Shown here piece after piece: positions 7,779-14,073 of a DNA stretch of 14,137 bases; position 1 is the stretch's first letter, and each line of letters opens with the position of its first letter. The DNA is from Anaeroplasmataceae bacterium. Its GTDB lineage: Bacteria > Bacillota_I > Bacilli_A > Acholeplasmatales > JAEDCM01. A program made the translations under genes and the position numbers. The stretch lies in the NCBI GenBank assembly GCA_016294165.1, contig JAEDCM010000036.1:1-14137 (forward strand). The letters are read 5' to 3'. A model generated the notes under the pieces. The model had not been told where the DNA came from, ran no database searches, and worked only from the letters and a program-made list of their open reading frames with translations.

Positions 7779-7836
7779 GTATAACACCCCTCATATCTAT
7801 AATATTAAGATATTTTAGATTTGCATGGGTTAATAT

Positions 7837-7863
7837 AAAAAATGCTCTTATTTAATAGAGCAT
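7837..7863 (-). terminator. Second hairpin with U-run between degV-family gene and ABC operon
   Basis: Perfect 7-bp arms 7842-7848 and 7857-7863 enclose an 8-nt loop, with a run of U following on the minus strand (A-run 7837-7842). It sits about 26 nt downstream of the main terminator of the preceding gene. It may be a back-up terminator, or an attenuator in the ABC operon leader if a promoter lies between the two hairpins; no convincing promoter was seen there. Confidence 0.55.
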
Positions 7864-7888
7864 AATATCCATTTTATTAATAAAAAAT

Positions 7889-7926
7889 AAAAAAAGCATT
7901 ATAACCAAAATATCTGGTTATAACGC
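7889..7926 (-). terminator. Intrinsic terminator after the DegV-family gene
   Basis: The 11-nt arms 7896-7906 and 7916-7926 enclose a 9-nt loop, with seven U after the stem on the minus strand (A-run 7889-7895). The one irregular pair (7898 with 7924) is U·G only on the minus strand. It starts 6 nt after the gene's stop. Confidence 0.88.
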
Positions 7927-7932
7927 CATTTT

Positions 7933-8799
7933 TTATAAATCAATAATCTTTGTGGCTGTAATAGCTAAAGCACCTGGGCCAATATGGCAAGAGATGCTTA
8001 ATGGTAATACAGCAATTTCAATATCACATTCAAAATTATCCTTGATTTCTTCTTTAAATAAAGCAGCTGCTTCATAATCTTTAGTATAAGCAATATCAAC
8101 TCGAATATTATCAGTGCGACCATCAAATGTAAAACGATCTTTTATATCCTTTAGAACTTGATCAACCATTATTCTCTTAGCACTCTTTACTCCACGACTT
8201 TTAGCAAAAGCATCAAGCTTTTCTCCTTGGATTTGAAGAACTGGCTTAATTTTTAAAATTGTTCCTAAGGCAGCTCCTGCCGCAGTTACTCTTCCACCAC
8301 GTTTTAAATATTTAAGAGTATCTACCATTATATAAATACTTGAGTTTAATTTTGTAGCCTCAAGAATCTCACGAATCTCTTTTCCAGTCTTCCCTGCTTT
8401 TACTAGTGTTAAAGCATCTAAAACACTTCTTTTTAAAGTAACACTAATTCTTTGGTTATCAACAACAAATACCTTATCCTCATAATCACGTGCTAAAAAT
8501 TTAGCAGTTTGTAGGCTTTGGCTTAGCCCACTTGACATCGGAATATGAACAATCTCATCATATTCTGTTAATAATTTGTCCCAAAGCTCAAGAATAGTAC
8601 CAACAGATGGTTGAGATGTTGAAATATTGACATCATTTAAAAGCATCTCGTAAAACTTTTCTTGTGTTAAATTAACATCTTCAAAGTATTCTTCATTAGA
8701 AATAGTAAATGGCATTGGAATAACATAGATACCTAACTCCTTAGCTAAAGCCTGTGTAATTCCACTATTACTATCCGTGACTATTGCGATCTTTTTCAT
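7933..8799 (-). CDS. DegV family protein (probable fatty-acid-binding FakB type)
   Basis: Members of this family bind a single fatty acid; characterised FakB proteins present exogenous fatty acids to the kinase FakA, giving acyl phosphate for phospholipid synthesis. The 288-residue length is standard. Diagnostic segments are TDSNSG (8-13), STSQPS (60-65), SSGLS (89-93), LKYLKRGGR (162-170) and LKIKPVLQI (182-190), plus SCHIGPGALAI near the end. Ribosome binding site GGGGGAG is 5 nt before ATG. Only 33 nt separate it from the ACT-protein gene upstream, with no terminator between them, so it may be read from the thr promoter. A weak -10 TAAAAT (8819-8824) could give it a separate start. No fakA is visible. 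A lipid-transport role other than FakB cannot be excluded. Confidence 0.93.
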   Translation of the reverse strand: MKKIAIVTDSNSGITQALAKELGIYVIPMPFTISNEEYFEDVNLTQEKFYEMLLNDVNISTSQPSVGTILELWDKLLTEYDEIVHIPMSSGLSQSLQTAKFLARDYEDKVFVVDNQRISVTLKRSVLDALTLVKAGKTGKEIREILEATKLNSSIYIMVDTLKYLKRGGRVTAAGAALGTILKIKPVLQIQGEKLDAFAKSRGVKSAKRIMVDQVLKDIKDRFTFDGRTDNIRVDIAYTKDYEAAALFKEEIKDNFECDIEIAVLPLSISCHIGPGALAITATKIIDL

Positions 8800-8832
8800 A
8801 ATAACTCCCCCAGTGTTTATTTTACAAATTGA

Positions 8833-9264
8833 CTATTCAACTGCAACAAGCTTAACACTTACAACACATTTAATATTATTTATTTTTTCAATCAATTCTT
8901 TTAATGGAATCTCCATTTGTAATACATCTACAGTTGTCGTAATGTATGCATAATTATGAATTGGTGCCTCTTGATTAATTGTAACAATGTTTCCATTATT
9001 TACCGCTATACAATTTAAAACGGCTGATAAACTTCCTGGATCATTGTTTACCTTAACCGAAAGAATGATTTTCTTTCCATAGTAAGCACTTGGACTGTAC
9101 AAGAAATCTTTATATTTATAATATGTACTTCTGCTAATATCTTCACATTTGCATGCTTCACTTACACTTAGCTTTTCTGTAGCGATTAACTCACGAACAT
9201 TAATCACTTTTTCATAGCAGGCAGGTAATATACTGCGATGGACAATTAAATAATCATTATTCAT
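8833..9264 (-). CDS. UPF0735 ACT domain protein with N-terminal helix-turn-helix (PheB-like)
   Basis: A 143-residue protein with two parts: an N-terminal helix-turn-helix-like region (about 31-53, LSVSEACKCEDISRSTYYKY), then an ACT domain (about 66-143) with the DPGSLSAVLNCIA turn and GNIVTINQ strand. ACT domains bind amino acids and usually control enzymes or transcription; this subfamily is the one called PheB in B. subtilis, of unsettled function. The position directly after thrB suggests control of threonine synthesis, which is inference. The reading frame extends upstream to 9321 through thrB, but GGAGG is only 1 nt from the ATG at 9270 and 7 nt from the ATG at 9264. The latter gives the family's normal length and N-terminus, leaving 2 nt after the thrB stop. 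Confidence 0.87.
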   Translation of the reverse strand: MNNDYLIVHRSILPACYEKVINVRELIATEKLSVSEACKCEDISRSTYYKYKDFLYSPSAYYGKKIILSVKVNNDPGSLSAVLNCIAVNNGNIVTINQEAPIHNYAYITTTVDVLQMEIPLKELIEKINNIKCVVSVKLVAVE

Positions 9265-9266
9265 TC

Positions 9267-10133
9267 TCATACCTCCGTTATCGTTGCGCCACAACTTGCC
9301 TCTAAAGAGATAAATCTCCAATTTGGTATTAGTTTAAGCTTTTCTAATTCACATATAATGCCATCATTTTTGGCAATAATTAATAAAGTTGGCCCAGAAC
9401 CACTCAAACAAAATGGTAATGAATTCTTTTTAGCAACCTGTTTGATTTTCATGGAATCATTAATAAGTGGTAAACGATAAGGCTCGTGCATCTTATCATC
9501 TAATAATATATTTAACAATTCAATGTTTCCACTAGATAAAGCATAAGGAATATTTACTAAACGTGATGCATTATGTACAACATCAATATAGCTCATTGTT
9601 TTTGGTAATACCTTACGAGATTCACGTGTGTTTTGTCTAAAGTTTGGAATACAAACAATAAATTTTAAAGCCTTACAAACATCGTAAGTAACCTTCATAA
9701 CCTTTTTTGCTTTAATACCCGATACTAAATTCCCAAAAATCGCTGGAGCAACATTATCTGGATGCCCTTCAATCTCGGTAGCTATTTCCAATAATTCATC
9801 ATCAGATAAAACATTACCCATAAAGTAATTAGCAGCTTTAATACCCGCCACAATGCAAGTTGCACTGCTACCTAATCCTCGAGAATTAGGAACATTTTCC
9901 TCTAAAGACATTTTTAAAGGAATTGGTGTAGCATTAGCATATTTATAAGCTGCGAGAGCCGATTGAGCTACTAAATTGTTATCAATATTACGATAATCTG
10001 GTTGAAATCCATCAAAATTCCATTCATCAGCTTTTTCAAAATAAAAATTATTATATAAATTAAGCGCAATTCCTAATGTATCAAATCCTGGACCTAAATT
10101 CGCACTTGTCGCAGGGACAGCTATTTTGATCAT
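9267..10133 (-). CDS. thrB: Homoserine kinase
   Basis: GHMP-family kinase that phosphorylates L-homoserine with ATP, the penultimate step of threonine synthesis. The 288-residue protein opens IAVPATSANLGPGFDTLG, has the ATP-binding GHMP motif PNSRGLGSSAT (82-92), the EGHPDNVAPA block (122-131) and the C-terminal CLSGSGPT motif (242-249). All main family motifs are present and the length is normal. The start overlaps the thrC stop (ATGA, 10130-10133), with AGAGG about 10 nt upstream. It makes the substrate of ThrC, encoded immediately before it. Confidence 0.97.
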   Translation of the reverse strand: MIKIAVPATSANLGPGFDTLGIALNLYNNFYFEKADEWNFDGFQPDYRNIDNNLVAQSALAAYKYANATPIPLKMSLEENVPNSRGLGSSATCIVAGIKAANYFMGNVLSDDELLEIATEIEGHPDNVAPAIFGNLVSGIKAKKVMKVTYDVCKALKFIVCIPNFRQNTRESRKVLPKTMSYIDVVHNASRLVNIPYALSSGNIELLNILLDDKMHEPYRLPLINDSMKIKQVAKKNSLPFCLSGSGPTLLIIAKNDGIICELEKLKLIPNWRFISLEASCGATITEV

Positions 10134-11557
10134 TTTAAGTTTTCCTCTAAATAAGCATAAGCTTCTTCTAAAGTAGATTTATGATTTGTTTTAATATTCT
10201 TTCTAATTTCTTCAATTTGATTTGGAATTGGCATTTTACTTGCATTATAAATATCATCAACAAGCATAAATTCATCCTTCATATCTAGCTCTAAGGCTAA
10301 AGCCATACTATTGATAAATTTATATGGGCTTGCGGTTGAAAGGATAACAGTTTTAGTATCATCATTTGTCTTTTTCTTATAATCATCATATACAGCCTTC
10401 GCAACCGCTGTATGTGGATCCATTAAATATCCTGTATCTTTAAATTCTTGTCTAATGGCTTGTAATCCTTTTTCATCACTAGCATATCCAGCACTAAACA
10501 TTGATAGTTTATCCTTGTATGCAGGATCTAATGTATATTTTCCAGTTGTTTTTAATTCTTCCATATATTTTTTTACTAAGCTAGCATCATTAGTCACATG
10601 ATATAGTAGCCTTTCAAGATTTGATGAAATCAAAATATCCATTGATGGAGATGTTGTTTTTAAAAACTCACGATTTCGATCATATGTTAAGGTATTGAAG
10701 AAATCAGTTAAAACATTATTAATATTTGAAGCACAGATTAATTTATTAATTGGAAGTCCCATTTGTAGGGCATAATATCCAGCAAGAATATCGCCAAAGT
10801 TACCTGTTGGAACACAGAAGTTGATTTTTTCTCCTTCTTTAATTTCCCCTTCATTAAGTAATTTAAAGTATGTATAAAAATAATAAACGATTTGTGGAAC
10901 CAAACGTCCAATATTAATGGAATTGGCACTTGATAATCCTTTAAAATCCTCATTAAACACCTTCTTAACAAAGCTTTGACAATCATCAAAGTTTCCCTTA
11001 ATCGCAAATGTTTTAGCACTAGAGCTTTCAAATGATAACATTTGTTGTTCCTGAATTTTTGATACTCCTCCATCTGGATAAAATACGATAATATCAATTC
11101 CTTCAATTTGACTAAATCCACTTAAGGCAGCACTTCCAGTATCACCAGATGTCGCTGTTAGAATTGTAGTTTTAGATGAAACATTATTCTTTTCCTTACT
11201 TACTTTTAATAATTGAGGCAAGATTGTTAAAGCCACATCCTTAAACGCTAATGTTGGCCCATGATATAATTCTAAATAGTAATGGTCATTTACCTTACTA
11301 ACATTAACTACTTCTTCAGTATTGAAATTTTTATCATATGCTTCCTTAACACAATATTGAAGTTCATCCTTTGTGAAATCAGTTAAGAATTTTGATAAAA
11401 TCTCAACTGCTAATTCCTTATATGATAAATTCTTAAGATCTTCTAAATTGACCTTTGGAATTTCATTTAAAACATATAATCCTCCATCATTGCTAATACC
11501 CTCAATAATAGCCATTGATGATGTCACATTTTTGTTTGCTCTTGTTGATGTTAACAT
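10130..11557 (-). CDS. thrC: Threonine synthase
   Basis: PLP-dependent enzyme converting O-phosphohomoserine to threonine. The 475-residue protein has the family start TRANKNVTSSMAIIEGISNDGGLYV, the PLP lysine Lys106 in GPTLAFKDVAL, the phosphate-binding ATSGDTGSAALSGF loop, and PTGNFGDILAGYYA. The length fits the longer class of ThrC found in many Bacillota and fungi rather than the short B. subtilis type. Start: GGAGG (11564-11568) 6 nt before ATG. It leads the thrC-thrB-ACT unit; homoserine dehydrogenase is not in the window. The leader is only about 25 nt, too short for a T-box or peptide attenuator. Confidence 0.97.
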   Translation of the reverse strand: MLTSTRANKNVTSSMAIIEGISNDGGLYVLNEIPKVNLEDLKNLSYKELAVEILSKFLTDFTKDELQYCVKEAYDKNFNTEEVVNVSKVNDHYYLELYHGPTLAFKDVALTILPQLLKVSKEKNNVSSKTTILTATSGDTGSAALSGFSQIEGIDIIVFYPDGGVSKIQEQQMLSFESSSAKTFAIKGNFDDCQSFVKKVFNEDFKGLSSANSINIGRLVPQIVYYFYTYFKLLNEGEIKEGEKINFCVPTGNFGDILAGYYALQMGLPINKLICASNINNVLTDFFNTLTYDRNREFLKTTSPSMDILISSNLERLLYHVTNDASLVKKYMEELKTTGKYTLDPAYKDKLSMFSAGYASDEKGLQAIRQEFKDTGYLMDPHTAVAKAVYDDYKKKTNDDTKTVILSTASPYKFINSMALALELDMKDEFMLVDDIYNASKMPIPNQIEEIRKNIKTNHKSTLEEAYAYLEENLK

Positions 11558-11587
11558 AATAATCCTCCACGCATAATGTTTTTATAT

Positions 11588-11616
11588 AGTATACAATGTA
11601 TTTATAATAAAAACAA
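11588..11616 (-). promoter_or_regulatory. Candidate promoter of the thr operon
   Basis: On the minus strand, -35 TTGTTT (11611-11616), a 17-nt spacer and -10 TATACT (11588-11593). The -35 hexamer lies in the arm of the upstream gene's terminator. The predicted start would be near 11581, giving a leader of about 24 nt. Confidence 0.55.
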
Positions 11617-11640
11617 GTGTTTATTAATAAACACCTGTTT
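11601..11640 (-). terminator. Intrinsic terminator of the unknown three-gene operon
   Basis: The 13-nt arms 11611-11623 and 11628-11640 enclose a 4-nt loop, followed by a U-rich tail on the minus strand. The single irregular pair (11616 with 11635) is U·G only from the minus strand. It lies 21 nt after the stop of the small membrane protein gene. Confidence 0.82.
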
Positions 11641-11661
11641 AAAATTGCACTGAAAACATTT

Positions 11662-11997
11662 TCAAATATTAGCTAAAATATCAATAATTGATAATACAAG
11701 TAAAAGTGCTGATGCAACAAATGAACAAATACAAATTGCTCTATCAGCTGTCTTAAAGTCCTTATCATGTCTATTTTTAAATATCATTACTGCAAAAATG
11801 AAAAATACAATTGCTATTGGTAATAAAACTAAAATTTTAGTATAAAGCTTTGGATAAAACATCCAAAAACATGTATCAATAATTGCAGTAATCATACAAA
11901 TGATTGATATAACATACAAAACTGTTTCAAATTTTGTCATTTTTTTTGCGGGCACATTTCTTCTTAAATCTGGACGTCTACTTCTATTAGGATTCAT
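11662..11997 (-). CDS. Small membrane protein of unknown function
   Basis: I do not recognise this 111-residue protein. An arginine- and lysine-rich N-terminus (MNPNRSRRPDLRRN, up to about residue 22) is followed by three hydrophobic segments, at about 25-48, 54-73 and 86-108. A charged KNRHDKDFKTADR loop separates the second and third segments. The positive N-terminus suggests it stays in the cytoplasm. There is no cleavable signal or known motif. Its ATG directly follows the TAG of the upstream gene, and AAGGTGG lies 8 nt before it, so the two are co-translated. It is the last gene before the terminator. It may simply be a conserved lineage-specific membrane protein. Confidence 0.75.
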   Translation of the reverse strand: MNPNRSRRPDLRRNVPAKKMTKFETVLYVISIICMITAIIDTCFWMFYPKLYTKILVLLPIAIVFFIFAVMIFKNRHDKDFKTADRAICICSFVASALLLVLSIIDILANI

Positions 11998-12225
11998 CTA
12001 TTTAACCACCTTATAAATTATTTGCATTGGACGTTTAACCTCATTATAAGCAATTTCTTTTGTATAAGACTTGATGTAATTTTCTTCAACTAATTCATTA
12101 AAATAATCATCAATTTTCCTTTTTTCACTCATCGCCAAGGCATCAACATCAAAATTATCACTTTCAAAAATAAACATATTATCCTTAATCATGTAAAAGA
12201 GATTACGCGCATTATTTGACAACAT
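11998..12225 (-). CDS. Small winged-helix-like protein of unknown function
   Basis: A 75-residue protein not recognised as any named family. The pattern is helix (ARNLFYMIKDN, about 6-16), short strand (FIFES), a long helical part with AMSEKRKIDDYFNELVEENYI (about 31-51), and a strand pair with charged turn (SYTKEIAYNEVKRPMQIIYKV, about 53-73). This resembles a winged helix-turn-helix, so DNA or protein binding is plausible but not shown. It lies 2 nt after the 337-residue gene and directly abuts the membrane protein gene; the ribosome binding site is weak (GGAAG, more distant than usual). Tight packing on both sides supports a real gene. Confidence 0.65.
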   Translation of the reverse strand: MLSNNARNLFYMIKDNMFIFESDNFDVDALAMSEKRKIDDYFNELVEENYIKSYTKEIAYNEVKRPMQIIYKVVK

Positions 12226-12227
12226 CT

Positions 12228-13241
12228 TTATTTCACTTCCTTTAAAATCATCGGAATTTTTTCATACCAATCAAGCTTAATTCTTACAGCTCGTTTAGAA
12301 ACGTTTGGTTTAGCTTCATCATAAAGACTAACTAAAACCTTCGACAGCTTTTTATCAAAAATGGTGATATCAAGCGTTTTTTCATAATATTCCTTTAATG
12401 CTAAAACATCATTATTCAACCTTTCACATAGATCGATAATTTCTTGTCTTAGCATATCAATTAATTTCTTATCTTTAATCTTCTTTACTAAGAATAAATA
12501 GAAATCTACTGAGATATATGGACTATGATATTTACTAATCATTTCATTAAAAAACTCATAATCCTTCATTCGATATACTTCGATTAATGTATTTCCAAAT
12601 TCAACACGATCAAAATTTACATCGTTAAATAATTTGCTAAAAACAAAGCAATATAGCTTTTTAGCTTCATCATATTTAATATTCATCATAATATTCTTTT
12701 GAAGGGTATAAGCATCAAGCTTATCGTTTAACCATAATGACTTATTATCACTTATTTCTTCTAATTCACTGAAATCTAGGGTAATCAATAATTTAATAAC
12801 AATATTGGCTTCTTCATTAGCTCTAATATCAAAAGCATTATCATCTAATAACCAATGATTCTTTTTAACAAGTTTTGTTAGAAAGTATCCTTTAAAAAAA
12901 ACTAACTCGCTGGCATCCTTAATCTTATATCCTTCCAAATCAGATATTTTTTCAACTTTTATATCAAAAAATTTCTCTAAATCAACACCAATAAATATAT
13001 CATTGATATAATCATTAGTAATGTTAAGCGCTTTAAGAATCTCGTTATATTCCTCATTATCACTTTCATAATTAACAAACTCTGATATATTTAAATATAT
13101 CAAGGATATTAAACGATAAAAATCATGTTTCTTTGAATAATCAACTATTAGTTGCTCAAATTCATTATTAGATATTTCATTTCCTTGATATTCACTTATT
13201 TTTTTATAATCAAAATCATTATTTAAAAAATTATAAAACAT
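12228..13241 (-). CDS. Helical protein of unknown function, 337 residues
   Basis: I do not recognise this protein. It is mostly charged and helix-forming, low in glycine and proline, with no signal peptide or membrane segment. The spacing of aromatic and leucine residues suggests repeated helical hairpins, as in TPR- or HEAT-like scaffolds. The C-terminus is basic (SKRAVRIKLDWYEKIPMILKEVK, split by the ordinary helix pattern). A GTG at 13250 is in frame but sits inside the ribosome binding site AAAGGGTG; the ATG at 13241, 6 nt after it, is chosen. It is first in an operon with the winged-helix-like and membrane protein genes, has its own extended -10 promoter, and is isolated by terminators on both sides. 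Codon use looks like that of its neighbours, so there is no sign of recent transfer. Confidence 0.78.
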   Translation of the reverse strand: MFYNFLNNDFDYKKISEYQGNEISNNEFEQLIVDYSKKHDFYRLISLIYLNISEFVNYESDNEEYNEILKALNITNDYINDIFIGVDLEKFFDIKVEKISDLEGYKIKDASELVFFKGYFLTKLVKKNHWLLDDNAFDIRANEEANIVIKLLITLDFSELEEISDNKSLWLNDKLDAYTLQKNIMMNIKYDEAKKLYCFVFSKLFNDVNFDRVEFGNTLIEVYRMKDYEFFNEMISKYHSPYISVDFYLFLVKKIKDKKLIDMLRQEIIDLCERLNNDVLALKEYYEKTLDITIFDKKLSKVLVSLYDEAKPNVSKRAVRIKLDWYEKIPMILKEVK

Positions 13242-13262
13242 AAAAATCACCCTTTTTCAATT

Positions 13263-13271
13263 ATTATACCA
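13263..13271 (-). promoter_or_regulatory. Extended -10 promoter of the unknown three-gene operon
   Basis: TGGTATAAT on the minus strand is a TG-extended -10 with a consensus hexamer (13263-13268). No good -35 was found, as is common with extended -10 promoters. The predicted start near 13256 leaves a leader of about 15 nt, barely holding the ribosome binding site. Confidence 0.55.
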
Positions 13272-13276
13272 AAAAT

Positions 13277-13308
13277 ATAAAAAAAATAAAGGCTATTTAA
13301 AAATAGCC
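13277..13308 (-). terminator. Intrinsic terminator of the cytidylate kinase-like gene
   Basis: A perfect 7-bp GC-containing stem (13291-13297 with 13302-13308) has a 4-nt loop, followed on the minus strand by UUUAUUUUUUUUAU. It lies 9 nt after the gene's stop and just upstream of the next promoter. Confidence 0.88.
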
Positions 13309-13317
13309 CTTATAAAA

Positions 13318-13902
13318 TTACATTAATTCAATATATTTTTTGATTAATTCTACAACTTTTTCCACACCAATTTTACTGTCAATTGATAAATGGTAATTTG
13401 AGGCATTACCCCATTTTTTGTCTGTATAGAAGTTATAATATTCAGCGCGCTTCTTATTTGTCTTTTTAATTGTTTCTAATGCTTTCTTTTCAGGAACACC
13501 ATAATACTCAATAACTCTTTGTCTTTTAGTTTCCATATCAGTATAAATGAAAACATTTAATACATTTTCACGATCACTTAACACATAATCAGCACATCTA
13601 CCAACAAAAACACATGGTCCCTTTTCCGCAAGTTCACGAACCTTTTCAAATTGAGCTAAAAATACTCTTTGATTTAATGGTAATCCATAGCTTGATGTTC
13701 CTCCAAAAAGACTATACATAAATCCATTTGGTTTTTCATCATTTTTTTCGACCATCTCTTGTGAATACTCTCCACCCTTAGCAACCTCTACCAAAAGCTC
13801 CTTATCATAACAAGGGATATTTAACTGTTCTGCTAGCATTTTACCAATATAATGTCCACCACTTCCGTACTCTCTACCAATTGTAATAATAACATTTTTC
13901 AT
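13318..13902 (-). CDS. Cytidylate kinase-like family protein
   Basis: A 194-residue P-loop protein of the cytidylate kinase-like family (Pfam Cytidylate_kin2 type). It opens IITIGREYGSGGHYIGKMLAEQL, where GREYGSGG (9-16) replaces the normal Walker A spacing. CVFVGRCADYVL (97-108) and the lid-like segment KKRAEYYNFYTDKKWG follow, and NYHLSIDS closes the core. These proteins probably phosphorylate a nucleotide or similar small molecule, but the true substrate is not established; ordinary CMP kinase (Cmk) is a different branch and presumably encoded elsewhere. The first in-frame ATG (13911) abuts the ribosome binding site GGGAG (13912-13916); the ATG at 13902, 9 nt away, gives the usual N-terminus. 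Single-gene unit with its own promoter and terminator. Confidence 0.9.
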   Translation of the reverse strand: MKNVIITIGREYGSGGHYIGKMLAEQLNIPCYDKELLVEVAKGGEYSQEMVEKNDEKPNGFMYSLFGGTSSYGLPLNQRVFLAQFEKVRELAEKGPCVFVGRCADYVLSDRENVLNVFIYTDMETKRQRVIEYYGVPEKKALETIKKTNKKRAEYYNFYTDKKWGNASNYHLSIDSKIGVEKVVELIKKYIELM

Positions 13903-13924
13903 TGAAATCATCTCCCTTTATTTT

Positions 13925-13954
13925 ATTATAACATTTTTCTGATTAAAAATGCAA
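13925..13954 (-). promoter_or_regulatory. Promoter of the cytidylate kinase-like gene
   Basis: TGTTATAAT is a TG-extended consensus -10 (hexamer 13925-13930), with a possible -35 TTGCAT (13949-13954) 18 nt upstream. An inverted repeat, CATTTTT with AAAAATG (13932-13938 and 13945-13951), fills the spacer. The leader would be about 16 nt. Confidence 0.6.
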
Positions 13955-14039
13955 AAAAATTGAATTTTTATAACTTAAATTCAGTTTATTTATGGGTAAT
14001 TTCTATTTAATTATTGTTTATTATTTTCTTTTCAAATGC

Positions 14040-14067
14040 TTGACCTAAATTATATTTATTTTATAAT
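14040..14067 (+). promoter_or_regulatory. Divergent plus-strand promoter at the right edge
   Basis: TTGACC (14040-14045), a 16-nt spacer and a perfect TATAAT (14062-14067) make one of the best promoter matches in the window, and it is the only one pointing right. The start would be near 14074. No plus-strand protein gene follows inside the window. Confidence 0.65.
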
Positions 14068-14073
14068 AAAGAT

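Noticed and set aside
7788..7836. Possible TPP or other riboswitch before the ABC operon
   Set aside because: No conserved riboswitch core was seen, and the space is only about 50 nt.
9265..9321. N-terminal extension of the ACT protein (starting MEIYLFRGKLW)
   Set aside because: It is thrB read in another frame. The ribosome binding site and the family N-terminus both point to the ATG at 9264.
1316..10133. Use of the Mycoplasma code (TGA as Trp)
   Set aside because: TGA ends thyA, plsC, thrC, thrB and the permease at the expected family lengths, and Trp is written TGG, so the standard bacterial code fits.
11558..11661. T-box or threonine leader-peptide attenuator before thrC
   Set aside because: The hairpin here lies upstream of the predicted promoter and fits the terminator of the previous gene. 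The remaining leader is about 25 nt with no Thr-rich frame.
13932..13951. Inverted repeat in the spacer of the cytidylate kinase-like promoter as an operator
   Set aside because: The arms are CATTTTT and AAAAATG, too AT-rich to stand out in this spacer. It is noted with the promoter but not claimed as a site.
13957..13987. Hairpin in the right-hand spacer followed by seven U on the minus strand
   Set aside because: The stem is almost all A-T, has an A-C mismatch on the strand with the U-run, and no gene is visible that it would end. Such pairs are common by chance in DNA this AT-rich.
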